64,000 nt of DNA from Nonomuraea roseoviolacea subsp. carminata (GCF_024172185.1 NZ_JAMZEC010000001.1:5352001-5416000); one strand, 5' to 3'; counted from the stretch's first letter, positions 33,617-42,124 are shown. Numbers and translations: made by a program. Notes: generated by a model from the sequence alone, not told the origin.

Positions 33617-33632
33617 CTCGTGAGAGGGCCGC

Positions 33633-35066
33633 TCAGCCCAGTCGCATGATCGACTTGTGCTCCAGGTAGCCGGTCAGTCCCTCCGGGCCCAGCTCGCGCC
33701 CGACGCCGCTCGCCTTGTAGCCGCCGAAGGGCGCGTTGGCCTCCAGCGTGAAGCAGTTGATCCCGTACGTGCCGGTGCGCACCTGGCGGGCGACGTCCAT
33801 GCCGTGCTCGGTGTCGGCCGTCCAGACCGTGCCGGCCAGGCCGTAGTCGCTGTCGTTGGCGATGCGGATCGCGTCGGCCTCGTCCTCGTACGGGATGACC
33901 GACAGGACGGGCCCGAAGATCTCCTCGCGGGCGATGCGCATGTCGTTGCTCACCCCGGCGAAGACGGTGGGCGTGACGTACCAGCCCCGCTCGTACGGCC
34001 GGTCGAGCCCGCCGACGACGACCTTGGCGCCCTCCTCCATGCCGATCCTGATGTACCCCTCGACGCGGTCCTGCTGGCGCCGGGCGACCAGGGGGCCGAT
34101 GCCGGTGGCCGGGTCGGCGGGGTCGCCGACCTGCTGGGCGGAGACCATGCCGGCCACGGCCTCGACGACCTCGTCGTACCGGTTGCGCGAGGCCAGGATG
34201 CGGGTCTGCGCGATGCACGCCTGGCCGTTGATGAGCAGCGAGGCGATCGACAGCATGCCCATGCTGGAGGCCAGGTCGGCGTCATCGAGGATGATGGCCG
34301 CCGACTTGCCGCCGAGCTCCAGGCTGACCCGCTTGAGCTGCTCGCCGCAGAGGGAGGCGATGCGGCGGCCGGCGGCGGTCGAGCCGGTGAAGGCCACCTT
34401 GTCCACGCCGGGGTGGGAGACCAGGTGCTCGCCCGCCTCGCGGCCCGCGGCCACGATGTTGAGCACCCCGGCCGGGATTCCCGCCTCCAGCGCCATCTCG
34501 GCCAGCGGGTAGGAGTCGAGCGGCGTCTCGGGCGCGGGCTTGAGCACGACCGCGCACCCGGCGAGGAGCGCGGGCGCGATCTTGGTCATGGCGACGAACT
34601 GCGGGACGTTCCACGGCACGATGGCGGCCACCACGCCCACCGGCTCGCGGCGCACGGTCGTCGGTCCGAACATGCCGGGCCGCTGCTCCTCCTGGGCGAA
34701 CGTGCGGCCCAGCTCGGCGTAGTACTGGAGCGTGCCGATCGGCTGGGGCACCTGCGCGAGGTGGGAGAAGGTGATGGGGCAGCCCATCTCCTCGGTGATC
34801 AGCTCGGCCATCTCGTTCTGCCGGGTCGTGTAGATCTCGGCCAGCCGGCCGAGGACCTCGGCGCGTTCGGCGAAGGTCATGCGCGGCCAGGGGCCGCGGT
34901 CGAACGCCTCGCGCGCGGCGGCGACCGCGCGGTCCATGTCGGCGGCCGTGCCGTCGGGCACGCGGCCGACGACCTCCTCGGTGTGGGGGGAGACGACGTC
35001 GATCGTTCCGGTGCCCGCGGGGGCGACCCACTCGCCTCCGATGAACAGCGTGTCGTGCTGGCGCAT
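33633..35066 (-). CDS. NAD(P)-dependent aldehyde dehydrogenase
   Basis: 477 residues. Cofactor stretch VVAAIVPWNVPQFVAMTKIA and KPAPETPLDSYPLAEM, catalytic Glu in LELGGKSAAIIL, catalytic Cys in INGQACIAQTRIL, and the NAD-binding FTGSTAAGRRIA. Oxidises an aldehyde to the acid. ATG 35066 is chosen because AGGAGG lies 9 nt upstream; the frame is open to 35132. Stand-alone gene; the substrate cannot be read from sequence. Confidence 0.93.
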   Translation of the reverse strand: MRQHDTLFIGGEWVAPAGTGTIDVVSPHTEEVVGRVPDGTAADMDRAVAAAREAFDRGPWPRMTFAERAEVLGRLAEIYTTRQNEMAELITEEMGCPITFSHLAQVPQPIGTLQYYAELGRTFAQEEQRPGMFGPTTVRREPVGVVAAIVPWNVPQFVAMTKIAPALLAGCAVVLKPAPETPLDSYPLAEMALEAGIPAGVLNIVAAGREAGEHLVSHPGVDKVAFTGSTAAGRRIASLCGEQLKRVSLELGGKSAAIILDDADLASSMGMLSIASLLINGQACIAQTRILASRNRYDEVVEAVAGMVSAQQVGDPADPATGIGPLVARRQQDRVEGYIRIGMEEGAKVVVGGLDRPYERGWYVTPTVFAGVSNDMRIAREEIFGPVLSVIPYEDEADAIRIANDSDYGLAGTVWTADTEHGMDVARQVRTGTYGINCFTLEANAPFGGYKASGVGRELGPEGLTGYLEHKSIMRLG

Positions 35067-35198
35067 GTCGTGAGCCTCCTGCTTGACCGGATGCTTGGTT
35101 GGGAAAGGGGACGCCCAAGCCGACCGAACCATGTTCTGTGCGTGCGCGCAAGAGGGGTGCGGCGCCTGCGCCGCACCCCTCCGTGACGCCTCCTCAGG

Positions 35199-35630
35199 TC
35201 AGCGCGGGGCACCGATCAGGTGCTTCGGCGACCGCTTGACCACGTCGGTCCGCTCGGCCTGCGTGGACGGGCTCTCCACGCCCGAAGCCGAGGTGGACGG
35301 TGTCCTTCGTGGTGATGCCGGCGCCCTCCTCGAATCGAGGGGGACGAGCCCTCCGGCGGGCTCGCGACGCTCCAGCCGCCGAGGTCGCCCTTCGAACGAC
35401 GTCTGCTCGGCCGCCGCGCCGTCGAGCGTGAGCGCGACGTCGTCGAGGAAGACGCCGGCGCCCTGGGTGCCCCAGTCGCTGATGTACGAGACCGACAGCT
35501 CCACCTTCCTGCCCGCGTACGGGGTCAGGTCGATCTTCCACCGCTGCCGGCCCGCCGAGTTGCCCAGGTCGAGGATCGCGGCCACGAGTGCGGCTGACGT
35601 TCGAGACACGGGGTGTCCGGCAGGGCTCAA
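35199..35630 (-). pseudogene. Remnant of a secreted M14 zinc carboxypeptidase C-terminus
   Basis: The minus strand holds pieces of one protein in three frames. Frame A: WKIDLTPYAGRKVELSVSYI and SDWGTQGAGVFLDDVALTLD through TSFE. Then another frame: GDLGGWSVASPPEGSSPS. Then a third: RFEEGAGITTKDTVHLGFG. Then frame A again: VESPSTQAERTDVVKRSPKH. In this order they look like the C-terminal jelly-roll end of secreted actinomycete M14 (or M6-like) peptidases. At least three frameshifts and the loss of the whole catalytic part make it a pseudogene. Family call is from memory of such C-termini. Confidence 0.65.
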
Positions 35631-35712
35631 ATCTTTATTCCGCTCTTAGAACCGACAAACCGTGATTTATCGCGATATAGGTCGGCAAAGGTGTGCCGGT
35701 TCGGTCGTTCAG

Positions 35713-35742
35713 GTGACAGTAATCAAGATCATCTTCTATAGT
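35713..35742 (+). promoter_or_regulatory. Sigma-70-type promoter
   Basis: GTGACA (35713-35718), 18-bp spacer, TATAGT (35737-35742), 33 bp before the secreted-protein gene at 35775. Upstream 35640-35712 is AT-rich and holds the palindrome TATCGCGATA (35668-35677), a possible operator. Confidence 0.65.
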
Positions 35743-35774
35743 TTCGGACCGTCTAAGAGGGGAGGACGGGCGTG

Positions 35775-36668
35775 ATGGTCGGTCGCGTCGCCCTGCTGGC
35801 CGTCCTTCTCTCCGGCCTGCTCTTACTCCCCCTGCCGCGGGCCGCCACAGCCGCCCCCAACCCCGCCGAACTGCGCAAGCTCACTCAGCAGGCGAAGGAG
35901 CTCAACGAGCGCTACCGCGGCCAGATCCAGAGCCTGGAGGAGATCAAGCTCCAGGTCCGCAGGGCGGTCAAGACCTCGGGCGCGCTCAAGGCCCGGCTCG
36001 CCCGCGCCAGGGCGGACGTGTCCGCGATCGCCCGCAACACGTACATCATGGGCCCCCTCGACGGCGTCGGGCTGCTGGGCTACGGCGGCGACCCGTCCAC
36101 GGCGCTCAGCCAGGCGGCGAACATGAGCCACATCGCCGCCGAGCGCGCCGCCCGGGTCCGCCAGGTCGAGAAGCTCATCGAGGACGCCAAGAAGGCCGAG
36201 GTCGCGGCCGACGACAAGGTGGCGAAGCTCAAGCGCGAGATCGAGGTCATGAAGGGCAAGCGCCGCGACATCGAGCGCCTGCTCGCCAAGTACGGCTTCC
36301 AGCAGCCCGGGGGCGCCGAGGGGCTCACGCCGCGCATGATCGCGGTCCGGGCCGCCATCATGGCGAACTTCCCCATGCCGTACGGTGTCGGCTGCCTGCG
36401 CCCGGGCGACCCCGGCGAGCACGGCAAGGGGCGGGCCTGCGACTTCATGATGTCCAGCGGCGGCCGTGCCGCCAGCGGCGCCGACGAGGAGCGCGGCGAC
36501 GCGCTGGCGGAGTGGCTGATCCAGAACGGGTCGAAGATCGGCGTGATGTACATCATCTGGAAGCAGCGCTACTACGACATCCGGTCGGGCGGCGGCTGGG
36601 ACCCCATGTCCGACCGGGGCGGCGTCACCGCCAACCACTACGACCACGTCCACGTGTCGGTCTTCTGA
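35775..36668 (+). CDS. Secreted coiled-coil protein with ARB-07466-like C-terminal domain
   Basis: 297 residues. Signal peptide at 1-26 (VALLAVLLSGLLLLPLP, cleavage near ATAAPN). Coiled coil at ~30-175 (ELRKLTQQAKELNERYRGQI; KKAEVAADDKVAKLKREIEV). C-terminal domain from ~190: MPYGVGCLRPGDPGEHGKGR, ACDFMMSSGG, IGVMYIIWKQRYYDIRSGG and the closing NHYDHVHVSVF, which matches the actinobacterial ARB-07466-like domain, a peptidase-M15-like fold with Asp and His ligands. Likely a cell-wall-associated hydrolase or binder, with the coiled coil acting like those of RipA/NlpC proteins. GGAGGA is 8 nt before ATG 35775. Confidence 0.88.
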   Translation: MVGRVALLAVLLSGLLLLPLPRAATAAPNPAELRKLTQQAKELNERYRGQIQSLEEIKLQVRRAVKTSGALKARLARARADVSAIARNTYIMGPLDGVGLLGYGGDPSTALSQAANMSHIAAERAARVRQVEKLIEDAKKAEVAADDKVAKLKREIEVMKGKRRDIERLLAKYGFQQPGGAEGLTPRMIAVRAAIMANFPMPYGVGCLRPGDPGEHGKGRACDFMMSSGGRAASGADEERGDALAEWLIQNGSKIGVMYIIWKQRYYDIRSGGGWDPMSDRGGVTANHYDHVHVSVF

Positions 36669-36700
36669 CGGATTGCGGGGGTGACGTCCGCCGAGGGTGG

Positions 36701-36826
36701 TCAGGCGATCACGAGATGGCGATGGAGCCCCACCCCGATCATGGCCAGGTCGTCGCGCATGACCAGTGGTTCGATCTCCTCCGGCCATGCCCCGATGCTC
36801 AGCGGCGCGGCGCCGGCGAGCGCCAC
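36701..36826 (-). pseudogene. Possible 3' remnant of a gene (41 codons)
   Basis: From GTG 36826 the frame reads VALAGAAPLSIGAWPEEIEP and continues LVMRDDLAMIGVGLHRHLVI to a TGA at 36701. Composition is protein-like, but the frame upstream is lost and there is no SD. It could be the tail of a decayed gene or chance. The rest of 36669-36915 shows nothing. Confidence 0.3.
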
Positions 36827-36915
36827 GACCTTGACGCGAGAGCACCACGTATCGCGAGTACGGCGTCAAGGCCGCCGGCGCATGGCGATCTTCGGCGGAT
36901 CGGTCCGCGTCGGGA

Positions 36916-36939
36916 GCGGGGCGCGCCGGCGCGCCCCGC
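36916..36939. terminator. Perfect 24-bp GC palindrome after the GH1 gene
   Basis: Both halves read GCGGGGCGCGCC then its complement with no loop bases between them; in RNA the centre would open as a tetraloop. It lies 12 bp beyond the beta-glucosidase stop on the minus strand. Confidence 0.6.
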
Positions 36940-36951
36940 CGCGGGGTGCCG

Positions 36952-38298
36952 CTACGCCCGGAGCGCGGCGGCGATGTGGTCGCGGTACCAACCGTAGGAC
37001 GCCTTCGGGGTGCGCTCGCCGGTGGCGAAGTCCACGTGGACCAGGCCGAAGCGCTGGTGGTACCCCTCGGCCCACTCGAAGTTGTCCAGCAGCGACCAGA
37101 CGAAGTAGCCCCGCACGTCCACGCCCTCCTCGCGGGCCCGCTCCAGCGCGGCGATGTGGTCGCGGAGGTAGGCGACGCGCCCCTGGTCGTCCACGCCGTC
37201 CGGGGTCAGCTCGTCGTCCTGGGAGCAGCCGTTCTCCGTGACGTACACGGGAGGCAGCGCCCGCCCGTACCGCTCGCGCAGCCCCGTGAGCAGCTCGCGC
37301 AGCCCGTCGGGCACGACCGGCCAGCCGAAGGCGGTGACCGGGTACCCGGTGACGCCCGCGTCGGTGAACGGCAGCATGTCGTCGGAGGGGGCGGCGATGC
37401 GGGTGGGGTTGTAGTAGTTCACGCCGAGGCCGTCGAGCGGGGCGGAGATCACGTCGAGGTCGCCGTCACGGAGCCCCAGCGCCGCGCTCAGCTCGGGCCC
37501 CTCGCCCGCCGCGCCGTCCGGCCGGACCCCGTACGCCGACAGATCCGGATACGTCCCGAGCAGCACCGGGTCGTTGAACAGCCGGTTGTGCAGGGTGTCG
37601 TAGGCCGTGGCGGCGGCCAGGTCCTCCTCGGACGCCGAGGCGGGCCAGACCGGCGTGCAGTTGTTGGTGATCATCACCTCGCGCGCCCCCGCCGCCCGCA
37701 GCGCCTGCGCGGCCAGGCCATGGGCGAGGAGCTGGTGGTGGGCCACGGGCAGCGCGTCGAGCAGCAGCGTCCGGCCCGGCGCGTGGACGCCCAGGCCGTA
37801 CCCCCAGGCCATGTGGATGAACGGCTCGTTGAGCGTGATCCAGGTGCGGACGCGGTCGGCGAGCCGCTCGGCCACCACGGCGGCGTACTCGGCGAACAGC
37901 CCGGAGACGTCGCGCTCCAGCCAGCCGCCCCGGTCCTCCAAGGCCTGCGGCAGGTCCCAGTGGAACAGCGTCGGCACCGGCGTGACGCCGGCCTCCAGCA
38001 GCCCGTCCACCAGCCGCTCGTAGAAGTCGAGCCCCTTGGGGTTGACCGCGCCGGAGCCCTCGGGCAGGACGCGGCTCCAGGCGATCGAGAAGCGGTAGGC
38101 GTTGACGCCGAGGCCCGACATGAGCGCCACGTCCTCGCGCCAGCGGTGGTAGTGGTCGCAGGCCACGTCGCCGGTGTGGCCGTCGCGGACGCGGCCTGGC
38201 TGGTGGACGAACGTGTCCCAGACGGACGCGCCCCGGCCGTCCTCGGCGACGGCTCCTTCGATCTGGTAGGCGGCCGTGGCCGTGCCCCACAGGAACAT
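36952..38298 (-). CDS. GH1 beta-glucosidase
   Basis: 448 residues, cytoplasmic. N-terminal GH1 signature FLWGTATAAYQIEGA; acid/base Glu158 in TLNEP; nucleophile Glu355 in YVTENG; aglycone-site WSLLDNFEWAEGY. Hydrolyses beta-glucosides such as cellobiose after uptake. ATG 38298 is preceded by GAGGAG. Divergent from a TetR-family gene; the gap carries a dyad CAGTTA/TAACTG, so the TetR protein probably controls it. No transporter is adjacent. Confidence 0.95.
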   Translation of the reverse strand: MFLWGTATAAYQIEGAVAEDGRGASVWDTFVHQPGRVRDGHTGDVACDHYHRWREDVALMSGLGVNAYRFSIAWSRVLPEGSGAVNPKGLDFYERLVDGLLEAGVTPVPTLFHWDLPQALEDRGGWLERDVSGLFAEYAAVVAERLADRVRTWITLNEPFIHMAWGYGLGVHAPGRTLLLDALPVAHHQLLAHGLAAQALRAAGAREVMITNNCTPVWPASASEEDLAAATAYDTLHNRLFNDPVLLGTYPDLSAYGVRPDGAAGEGPELSAALGLRDGDLDVISAPLDGLGVNYYNPTRIAAPSDDMLPFTDAGVTGYPVTAFGWPVVPDGLRELLTGLRERYGRALPPVYVTENGCSQDDELTPDGVDDQGRVAYLRDHIAALERAREEGVDVRGYFVWSLLDNFEWAEGYHQRFGLVHVDFATGERTPKASYGWYRDHIAAALRA

Positions 38299-38308
38299 CG
38301 CGGCTCCT

Positions 38309-38340
38309 CAGTTATATGCGAGTGTGGCTCATGTTAACTG
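38309..38340. promoter_or_regulatory. Operator-like dyad between GH1 and TetR genes
   Basis: CAGTTA (38309-38314) and TAACTG (38335-38340), 20 bp apart, around the TATAAC-like -10 of the GH1 gene. Candidate TetR-family site. Confidence 0.4.
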
Positions 38341-38381
38341 ACGGCAAAGCGAGATCCTCTACCTGCCGGTAATGGGCCAGG

Positions 38382-39029
38382 ATGGAGGACATGACCAGTA
38401 CCTTGCGGCGCCGTCCCGCCCAACGCCGCAGCCTTGAGCGGGTCGAGCGCATGCTCGACGAGTGCGCCGTGCTGCTCGACGAGGTCGGTTACGAGGCGCT
38501 CACGACCAAGGAGGTCGCGCGCCGGGCCGAGGTGCCGATCGGCACGTTCTACCAGTTCTTCCCCGACAAACAGGGGCTCGTGCGCGCGCTCGCCCGGCGC
38601 AACCTCGACGCGTTCCTGCGCCGGATCACCGAGCGGCTCCCTCAGGCGACCCTCGACCACTGGACCGACCTGATCGACCTGGCCATCGACGAGTTCGTGG
38701 CCATGAAGCGGAGCACGCCCGGGTTCGGGGTGGTCGACTTCGGCGAGGTGCTGGTGCGGCCCGGCGGCCCCGCCCTGGAGGGCACCAACCACATGCTCGA
38801 CTCGGCGCTGGAGAACAACGCGATCGTCGCCGACCGGCTGCGGACGCTCGCGCGCGAGCGGCTGGGCGCCCCCGCGGGCGAGGGTTTCGACCGCGCCCTG
38901 ATCGTGGCGGTGGAGGCCACGGACGCGGTGCTCAAGCTGGCGTTCCGCACGGACCCGGCCGGCGACGCCGACCTGATCGCCGAGTGCAAGCTGCTCGTCC
39001 GCCGCTACCTCTCCGACCACCTGCCCTGA
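38382..39029 (+). CDS. TetR-family regulator
   Basis: 215 residues. HTH at ~20-70 (AVLLDEVGYEALTTKEVARR, AEVPIGTFYQFFPDKQGLVR) and an all-helical ligand domain. ATG 38382 fits a leaderless start (TAATGG then 6 nt), while the in-frame ATG 38391 has its only SD too close (2 nt). Divergent from the beta-glucosidase gene. The stop codon lies in a 17-bp tandem repeat. Confidence 0.9.
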   Translation: MEDMTSTLRRRPAQRRSLERVERMLDECAVLLDEVGYEALTTKEVARRAEVPIGTFYQFFPDKQGLVRALARRNLDAFLRRITERLPQATLDHWTDLIDLAIDEFVAMKRSTPGFGVVDFGEVLVRPGGPALEGTNHMLDSALENNAIVADRLRTLARERLGAPAGEGFDRALIVAVEATDAVLKLAFRTDPAGDADLIAECKLLVRRYLSDHLP

Positions 39030-39069
39030 CGCGCCACCTGCCCGGACGCGCCACCTGCCCGGACGCGAC
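39019..39069. repeat. 17-bp tandem repeat across the TetR stop codon
   Basis: CACCTGCCCTGACGCGC (39019-39035), then two copies with TG changed to GG (39036-39052, 39053-39069, last base A). Only the first copy has the in-frame TGA. Confidence 0.9.
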
Positions 39070-39085
39070 CCCGGCAGCGGAACGG

Positions 39086-40021
39086 CTAGCAGGCGGCGTC
39101 GAGCCGGGCGCGGACGTCGTCGTCCAACTTGATGTGCGCCGCCGCGACGGCCTCGTCGAGCTGGGCCGCCGTGGACACCCCGACGATCGGCACGTGCCCG
39201 TCGGCCATCAGCCACGCCAGCACCACCTGGTTGACGGTCACGCCCAGCTCGGCCGCCACCTCGCGCAGCGTCGCCAGCCGCCGGTCGGTGCCGGGGTGGT
39301 CGTAGGACTCGGGCAGCGGCCGGTCGGGGCGGGTGTAGCGGCCGGCCATGAGCGTGTTGTACGCCCACAGCGTCAGGTCCCGCTCCGAGCTCAGGTAGTC
39401 GAGCATGTCGTCCGTCGCGAGCCGGTGCCCGCCCTCCGCCAGCCGCGTGAACGGGCGGGGCCGCAGGTAGGTGTGGCGGAGCTGCGCGTACGTGTAACGC
39501 ACCCAGCCGTGCGCGGCCGACACGGCGCGCGCCCGCTCCAGCCGCCAGGCCGGCATGTTGCTGGCGCCCAGCTCGTGGATCTTGCCCTGCGCGGCCAGCT
39601 CGCCGAACGCCCCGAGCGTCTCCTCCAGCGGCACGGACCGGTCCTCGATGTGCGACCAGTACAGGTCGATCCGGTCGGTGCGCAGGCGGCGCAGGCTGCC
39701 CTCGACGCCCCGCGCGACGGCCGCCGCCGACAGCCCCTCGGCCGAGTCCAGCGTGGTGTCACCCGGCACCGTGGGCCGGGCGCCCACCTTCGTGCTCACG
39801 AAGACCTCGTCCCGGTTGCCGCGGGCGGCCATCCACGCGCCCAGCGTCAGCTCGCTCTCGTCGCCCGTGCGGCCCTCCATCCAGAACGGGTAGTTGTTGG
39901 AGGTGTCCAGCATCCGCCCGCCTGCCTCGAAGAACCGGTCGAGCAGGGCGAAGGAGTCCTGCTCGCTGACCGCGGTGCCGAAGGGGATGGTGCCGAGCAC
40001 GATGTTCAGTCCGGTGTTCAT
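39086..40021 (-). CDS. Aldo/keto reductase
   Basis: 311 residues, (beta/alpha)8 AKR. Catalytic tetrad: Asp and Tyr in LDTSNNYPFW, Lys in VSTKVGARP, His in YWSHIED; NADPH-binding IVGVSTAAQLDEAV near the end. Reduces aldehydes or ketones. ATG 40021 is chosen because the divergent MerR-type promoter (TTGACA-N19-GACAGT) places +1 on it; ATG 40027 is too close to the -10. Controlled with the MerR gene from a shared 83-bp gap. Confidence 0.92.
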   Translation of the reverse strand: MNTGLNIVLGTIPFGTAVSEQDSFALLDRFFEAGGRMLDTSNNYPFWMEGRTGDESELTLGAWMAARGNRDEVFVSTKVGARPTVPGDTTLDSAEGLSAAAVARGVEGSLRRLRTDRIDLYWSHIEDRSVPLEETLGAFGELAAQGKIHELGASNMPAWRLERARAVSAAHGWVRYTYAQLRHTYLRPRPFTRLAEGGHRLATDDMLDYLSSERDLTLWAYNTLMAGRYTRPDRPLPESYDHPGTDRRLATLREVAAELGVTVNQVVLAWLMADGHVPIVGVSTAAQLDEAVAAAHIKLDDDVRARLDAAC

Positions 40022-40028
40022 GGGCATG

Positions 40029-40103
40029 ACTGTCCGGCCTGGAGCGCGCTCCATGTCAAGCGGGGCTGGAGCTTGACCTGGAGTCGGCTCCAGGTGAGAT
40101 CCT
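40029..40103. promoter_or_regulatory. Two divergent MerR-type promoters with dyads in 19-bp spacers
   Basis: Minus (AKR): TTGACA (40059-40054), 19-bp spacer holding TGGAGCGCGCTCCA (40040-40053), GACAGT (40034-40029). Plus (merR-type gene): TTGACC (40073-40078), 19-bp spacer inside the dyad ACCTGGAG-TCGG-CTCCAGGT (40076-40095), GATCCT (40098-40103). Long spacers and central dyads are the hallmark of MerR activation by DNA unwinding. The shared half-site is TGGAG/CTCCA. Confidence 0.85.
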
Positions 40104-40110
40104 TGGCGGC

Positions 40111-40470
40111 GTGACCGTCTACACACCGGCCGAGGCGGTCGAGGAGACCGGCTTCACCCTCGACACCCTGCGCTACTACGAGAAGATCGGCCTGCTGGAG
40201 CCCGTCGAACGCAACGCGGCCGGTCAGCGCCGCTTCAGCGAGGAGGACCTGAGCTGGCTCGGCATGATCCGCTGCCTGCGCGACACGGGCATGCCGATCG
40301 CCGAGATGCTGCGCTTCGCCGAGCTGGTGCGGGCGGGCGAGCACACGATCCCCGACCGGATCAGGGTCCTGGAGGAGCACGACCGCCGCGTGCAGGCGCA
40401 GATCGCCAACCTCGCCGAGCGCCAGCGCTACATCAACCACAAGATTTCCTACTACCGCAGCGTCCTCTAG
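40111..40470 (+). CDS. MerR-family regulator
   Basis: 119 residues. Winged HTH at 3-70 (YTPAEAVEETGFTLDTLRYY, EKIGLLEPVERNAAGQRRFS), a dimerisation helix (RIRVLEEHDRRVQAQIANLA) and no Cys-rich metal loop, so the effector is probably organic or electrophilic rather than metal. GTG 40111 lies 7 nt after the -10 element, i.e. nearly leaderless. Divergent from the aldo/keto reductase and likely activates it; similar AKR-MerR pairs respond to reactive carbonyls, which is inference here. Confidence 0.92.
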   Translation: MTVYTPAEAVEETGFTLDTLRYYEKIGLLEPVERNAAGQRRFSEEDLSWLGMIRCLRDTGMPIAEMLRFAELVRAGEHTIPDRIRVLEEHDRRVQAQIANLAERQRYINHKISYYRSVL

Positions 40471-40506
40471 CCCGGACTTGGGGCCGCGGCTGCTAGACCA
40501 GAAGCC

Positions 40507-41943
40507 ATGGCCGGGCCCGGGGCGAGACGCATGGATCTCCCGCTGCGGCGCGTCAGCCTGGCCTGCGCCGCGGTGCTGTTCTCCCTGCTGGCCAACCTCA
40601 CCTACCTCCAGGCGTTCGGCCGGAGCGGTCTGGAGGGCGACCCGCGCGACCAGCGGGTGCTGCTGGCCAGGCTCGGCCGGCCGCGCGGCGACATCATCAC
40701 CCACGAGGGCGCGGTCGTCGCCACCAGCCGCCGCGCGGACGCCGGGCCGTACGGCCGGCTGCGGGTCTACCCCTACGGTGAGATGTACGCGCACATCACC
40801 GGGCACGTCTCCCTCCGGCGGGCCACCGGCGTCGAGAAGGCGCGCGACGCCGTCCTGTCGGGCAGCGACCCGAAGGTGCGCGTGCGGGCCCTGGTCGAGG
40901 ACCGCGCCTACGGGGGCGCCGACGTCCGGCTGACGATCAGGGAGCCGGTGCAGCGGGCCGCGTACGAGGCGCTGAAGGCCACGGGACGGCCGGGCGCCGT
41001 GGTGGCGCTCGACCCGGCGACCGGCGCGATCCTCGCGCTGGCCAGCTACCCGTCGTACGACCCGGGGGCCTACGCGCCCGGCGACCCGGCCGGTGAGGCC
41101 GCCGCGGACCGGCGGCTGCGCGAGGACCCGCGCCGGCCGCTGCTCGACCGGGCCCTGCGCCGCGCCTACCCGCCGGGGGCCGTCTTCGAGCTGGTCACCA
41201 CGGCGGCCGCGCTCGGCTCGGGGGAGTACACGGTCGCCTCGCGGGTCGGCGCGCCGGCCCGGCTGCCGCTGCCGGGCCCGCCCGCCTTCCTGACCGCCGC
41301 GGCGGGGCGGCCCTGCGGCGACGGCCGGCCGCCGCTGGCCTACGCCTTCCAGCTCTCCTGCGACACCGCGCTCGCCAACCTCGGGCTCCAGCTCGGTCCG
41401 GACCTGCTGCGCGACCAGGCGGAGGCGTTCGGCTTCAACGCCGACGACCTGGCGCTCCCGCTCCCGGCCAGGACCGGCACGTACCCGGGCGATCTCGACC
41501 AGTCACGCGCGGCGCTGTCGGCGATCGGCCGCGACGAGGTCCGGGCGAGCCCGCTGATGCTCGCCATGCTGTCGGCGGCGGTGGCCAACGGGGGGCTGTT
41601 GATGCGGCCGTACCTGGTGGAGGAGGTGCGGCTGCCGGACGGGTCCACCACGGACCGCGCCGAGCCGGCGCCGTACCGGACGGCCATGCCGCCGCAGCCG
41701 GCGGGGCAGCTCGCGGCGCTGATGACGACGACCACGGTGCCGGGCGGCCCGGCGGCGGGGGCGGCGCTGCCGGGGATGGAGGTGGCGGCCAAGACGACGA
41801 CGTCGGGCCACGGGCCGTCGGCGTGCACGGCCTTCGCGCCGGCGGACGCGCCGGAGGTGGCGGTGGGAGTGGTGGTGGAGGACTCGTCGCCCTCCACCTC
41901 GACGTCCCTGTGCCGCAGCGTCCTCCGCGCCGCGCTGTCGTGA
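40507..41943 (+). CDS. Catalytically degenerate penicillin-binding protein (PbpA-like)
   Basis: 478 residues. A single N-terminal membrane helix (18-36), a linker/dimerisation region (LARLGRPRGDIITHEGAVVA), and a transpeptidase fold (AVVALDPATGAILALASYPS; LAYAFQLSCDTALANLGLQL; MLAMLSAAVANGGLLMRPYL). All three active-site motifs are changed: SxxK is AVFE (225-228), SxN is SCD (284-286) and KTG is KTT (429-431). PbpA homologues have STFK, SCN and KTG there. The protein can hardly be a transpeptidase; a scaffold or regulatory role, or slow decay, is likely. No SD is obvious before ATG 40507. No cell-division partners nearby. Confidence 0.85.
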   Translation: MAGPGARRMDLPLRRVSLACAAVLFSLLANLTYLQAFGRSGLEGDPRDQRVLLARLGRPRGDIITHEGAVVATSRRADAGPYGRLRVYPYGEMYAHITGHVSLRRATGVEKARDAVLSGSDPKVRVRALVEDRAYGGADVRLTIREPVQRAAYEALKATGRPGAVVALDPATGAILALASYPSYDPGAYAPGDPAGEAAADRRLREDPRRPLLDRALRRAYPPGAVFELVTTAAALGSGEYTVASRVGAPARLPLPGPPAFLTAAAGRPCGDGRPPLAYAFQLSCDTALANLGLQLGPDLLRDQAEAFGFNADDLALPLPARTGTYPGDLDQSRAALSAIGRDEVRASPLMLAMLSAAVANGGLLMRPYLVEEVRLPDGSTTDRAEPAPYRTAMPPQPAGQLAALMTTTTVPGGPAAGAALPGMEVAAKTTTSGHGPSACTAFAPADAPEVAVGVVVEDSSPSTSTSLCRSVLRAALS

Positions 41944-41968
41944 GTCTTCTTCTTCTTTTACGGCACAG

Positions 41969-41997
41969 CCGAGGTCACGCGCACGCGCCGACCTCGG
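41969..41997. terminator. Hairpin between convergent genes
   Basis: CCGAGGTC (41969-41976) and GACCTCGG (41990-41997). On the minus strand it is followed by an A-rich-to-T-run equivalent (TTCTTCTTCTTTT on plus at 41945-41959 is before it). Probably shared by the PBP-like gene and the ABC gene. Confidence 0.45.
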
Positions 41998-42124
41998 TCG
42001 CCGTCCGTCATGGCCGGTCGTGAGGGCTCACGGGGTGCTCGCCGTGACGACGCGCATTCTTGGCCGGTGCCGTGGTCTCACGCTGAGCGCCGTGGGAGCG
42101 CGTGCTGCGCCGCACAACACGACA

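Larger units (their letters stand above)
33311..33632. other. 322-bp gene-free region with several RNA-like hairpins
   Basis: No gene seen. Stems: GCGGAT/ATCCGC (33331-33336, 33344-33349); ACCGCC-GCC-GGCGGT (33375-33389) inside GGA/TCC; a hairpin with T-tail at 33433-33460; GGCCTCC/GGAGGCC (33499-33517); and a 12-bp stem at 33583-33616. The first three could be one structured RNA on the plus strand ended by the fourth element. It does not fit any riboswitch consensus I know. Confidence 0.4.
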
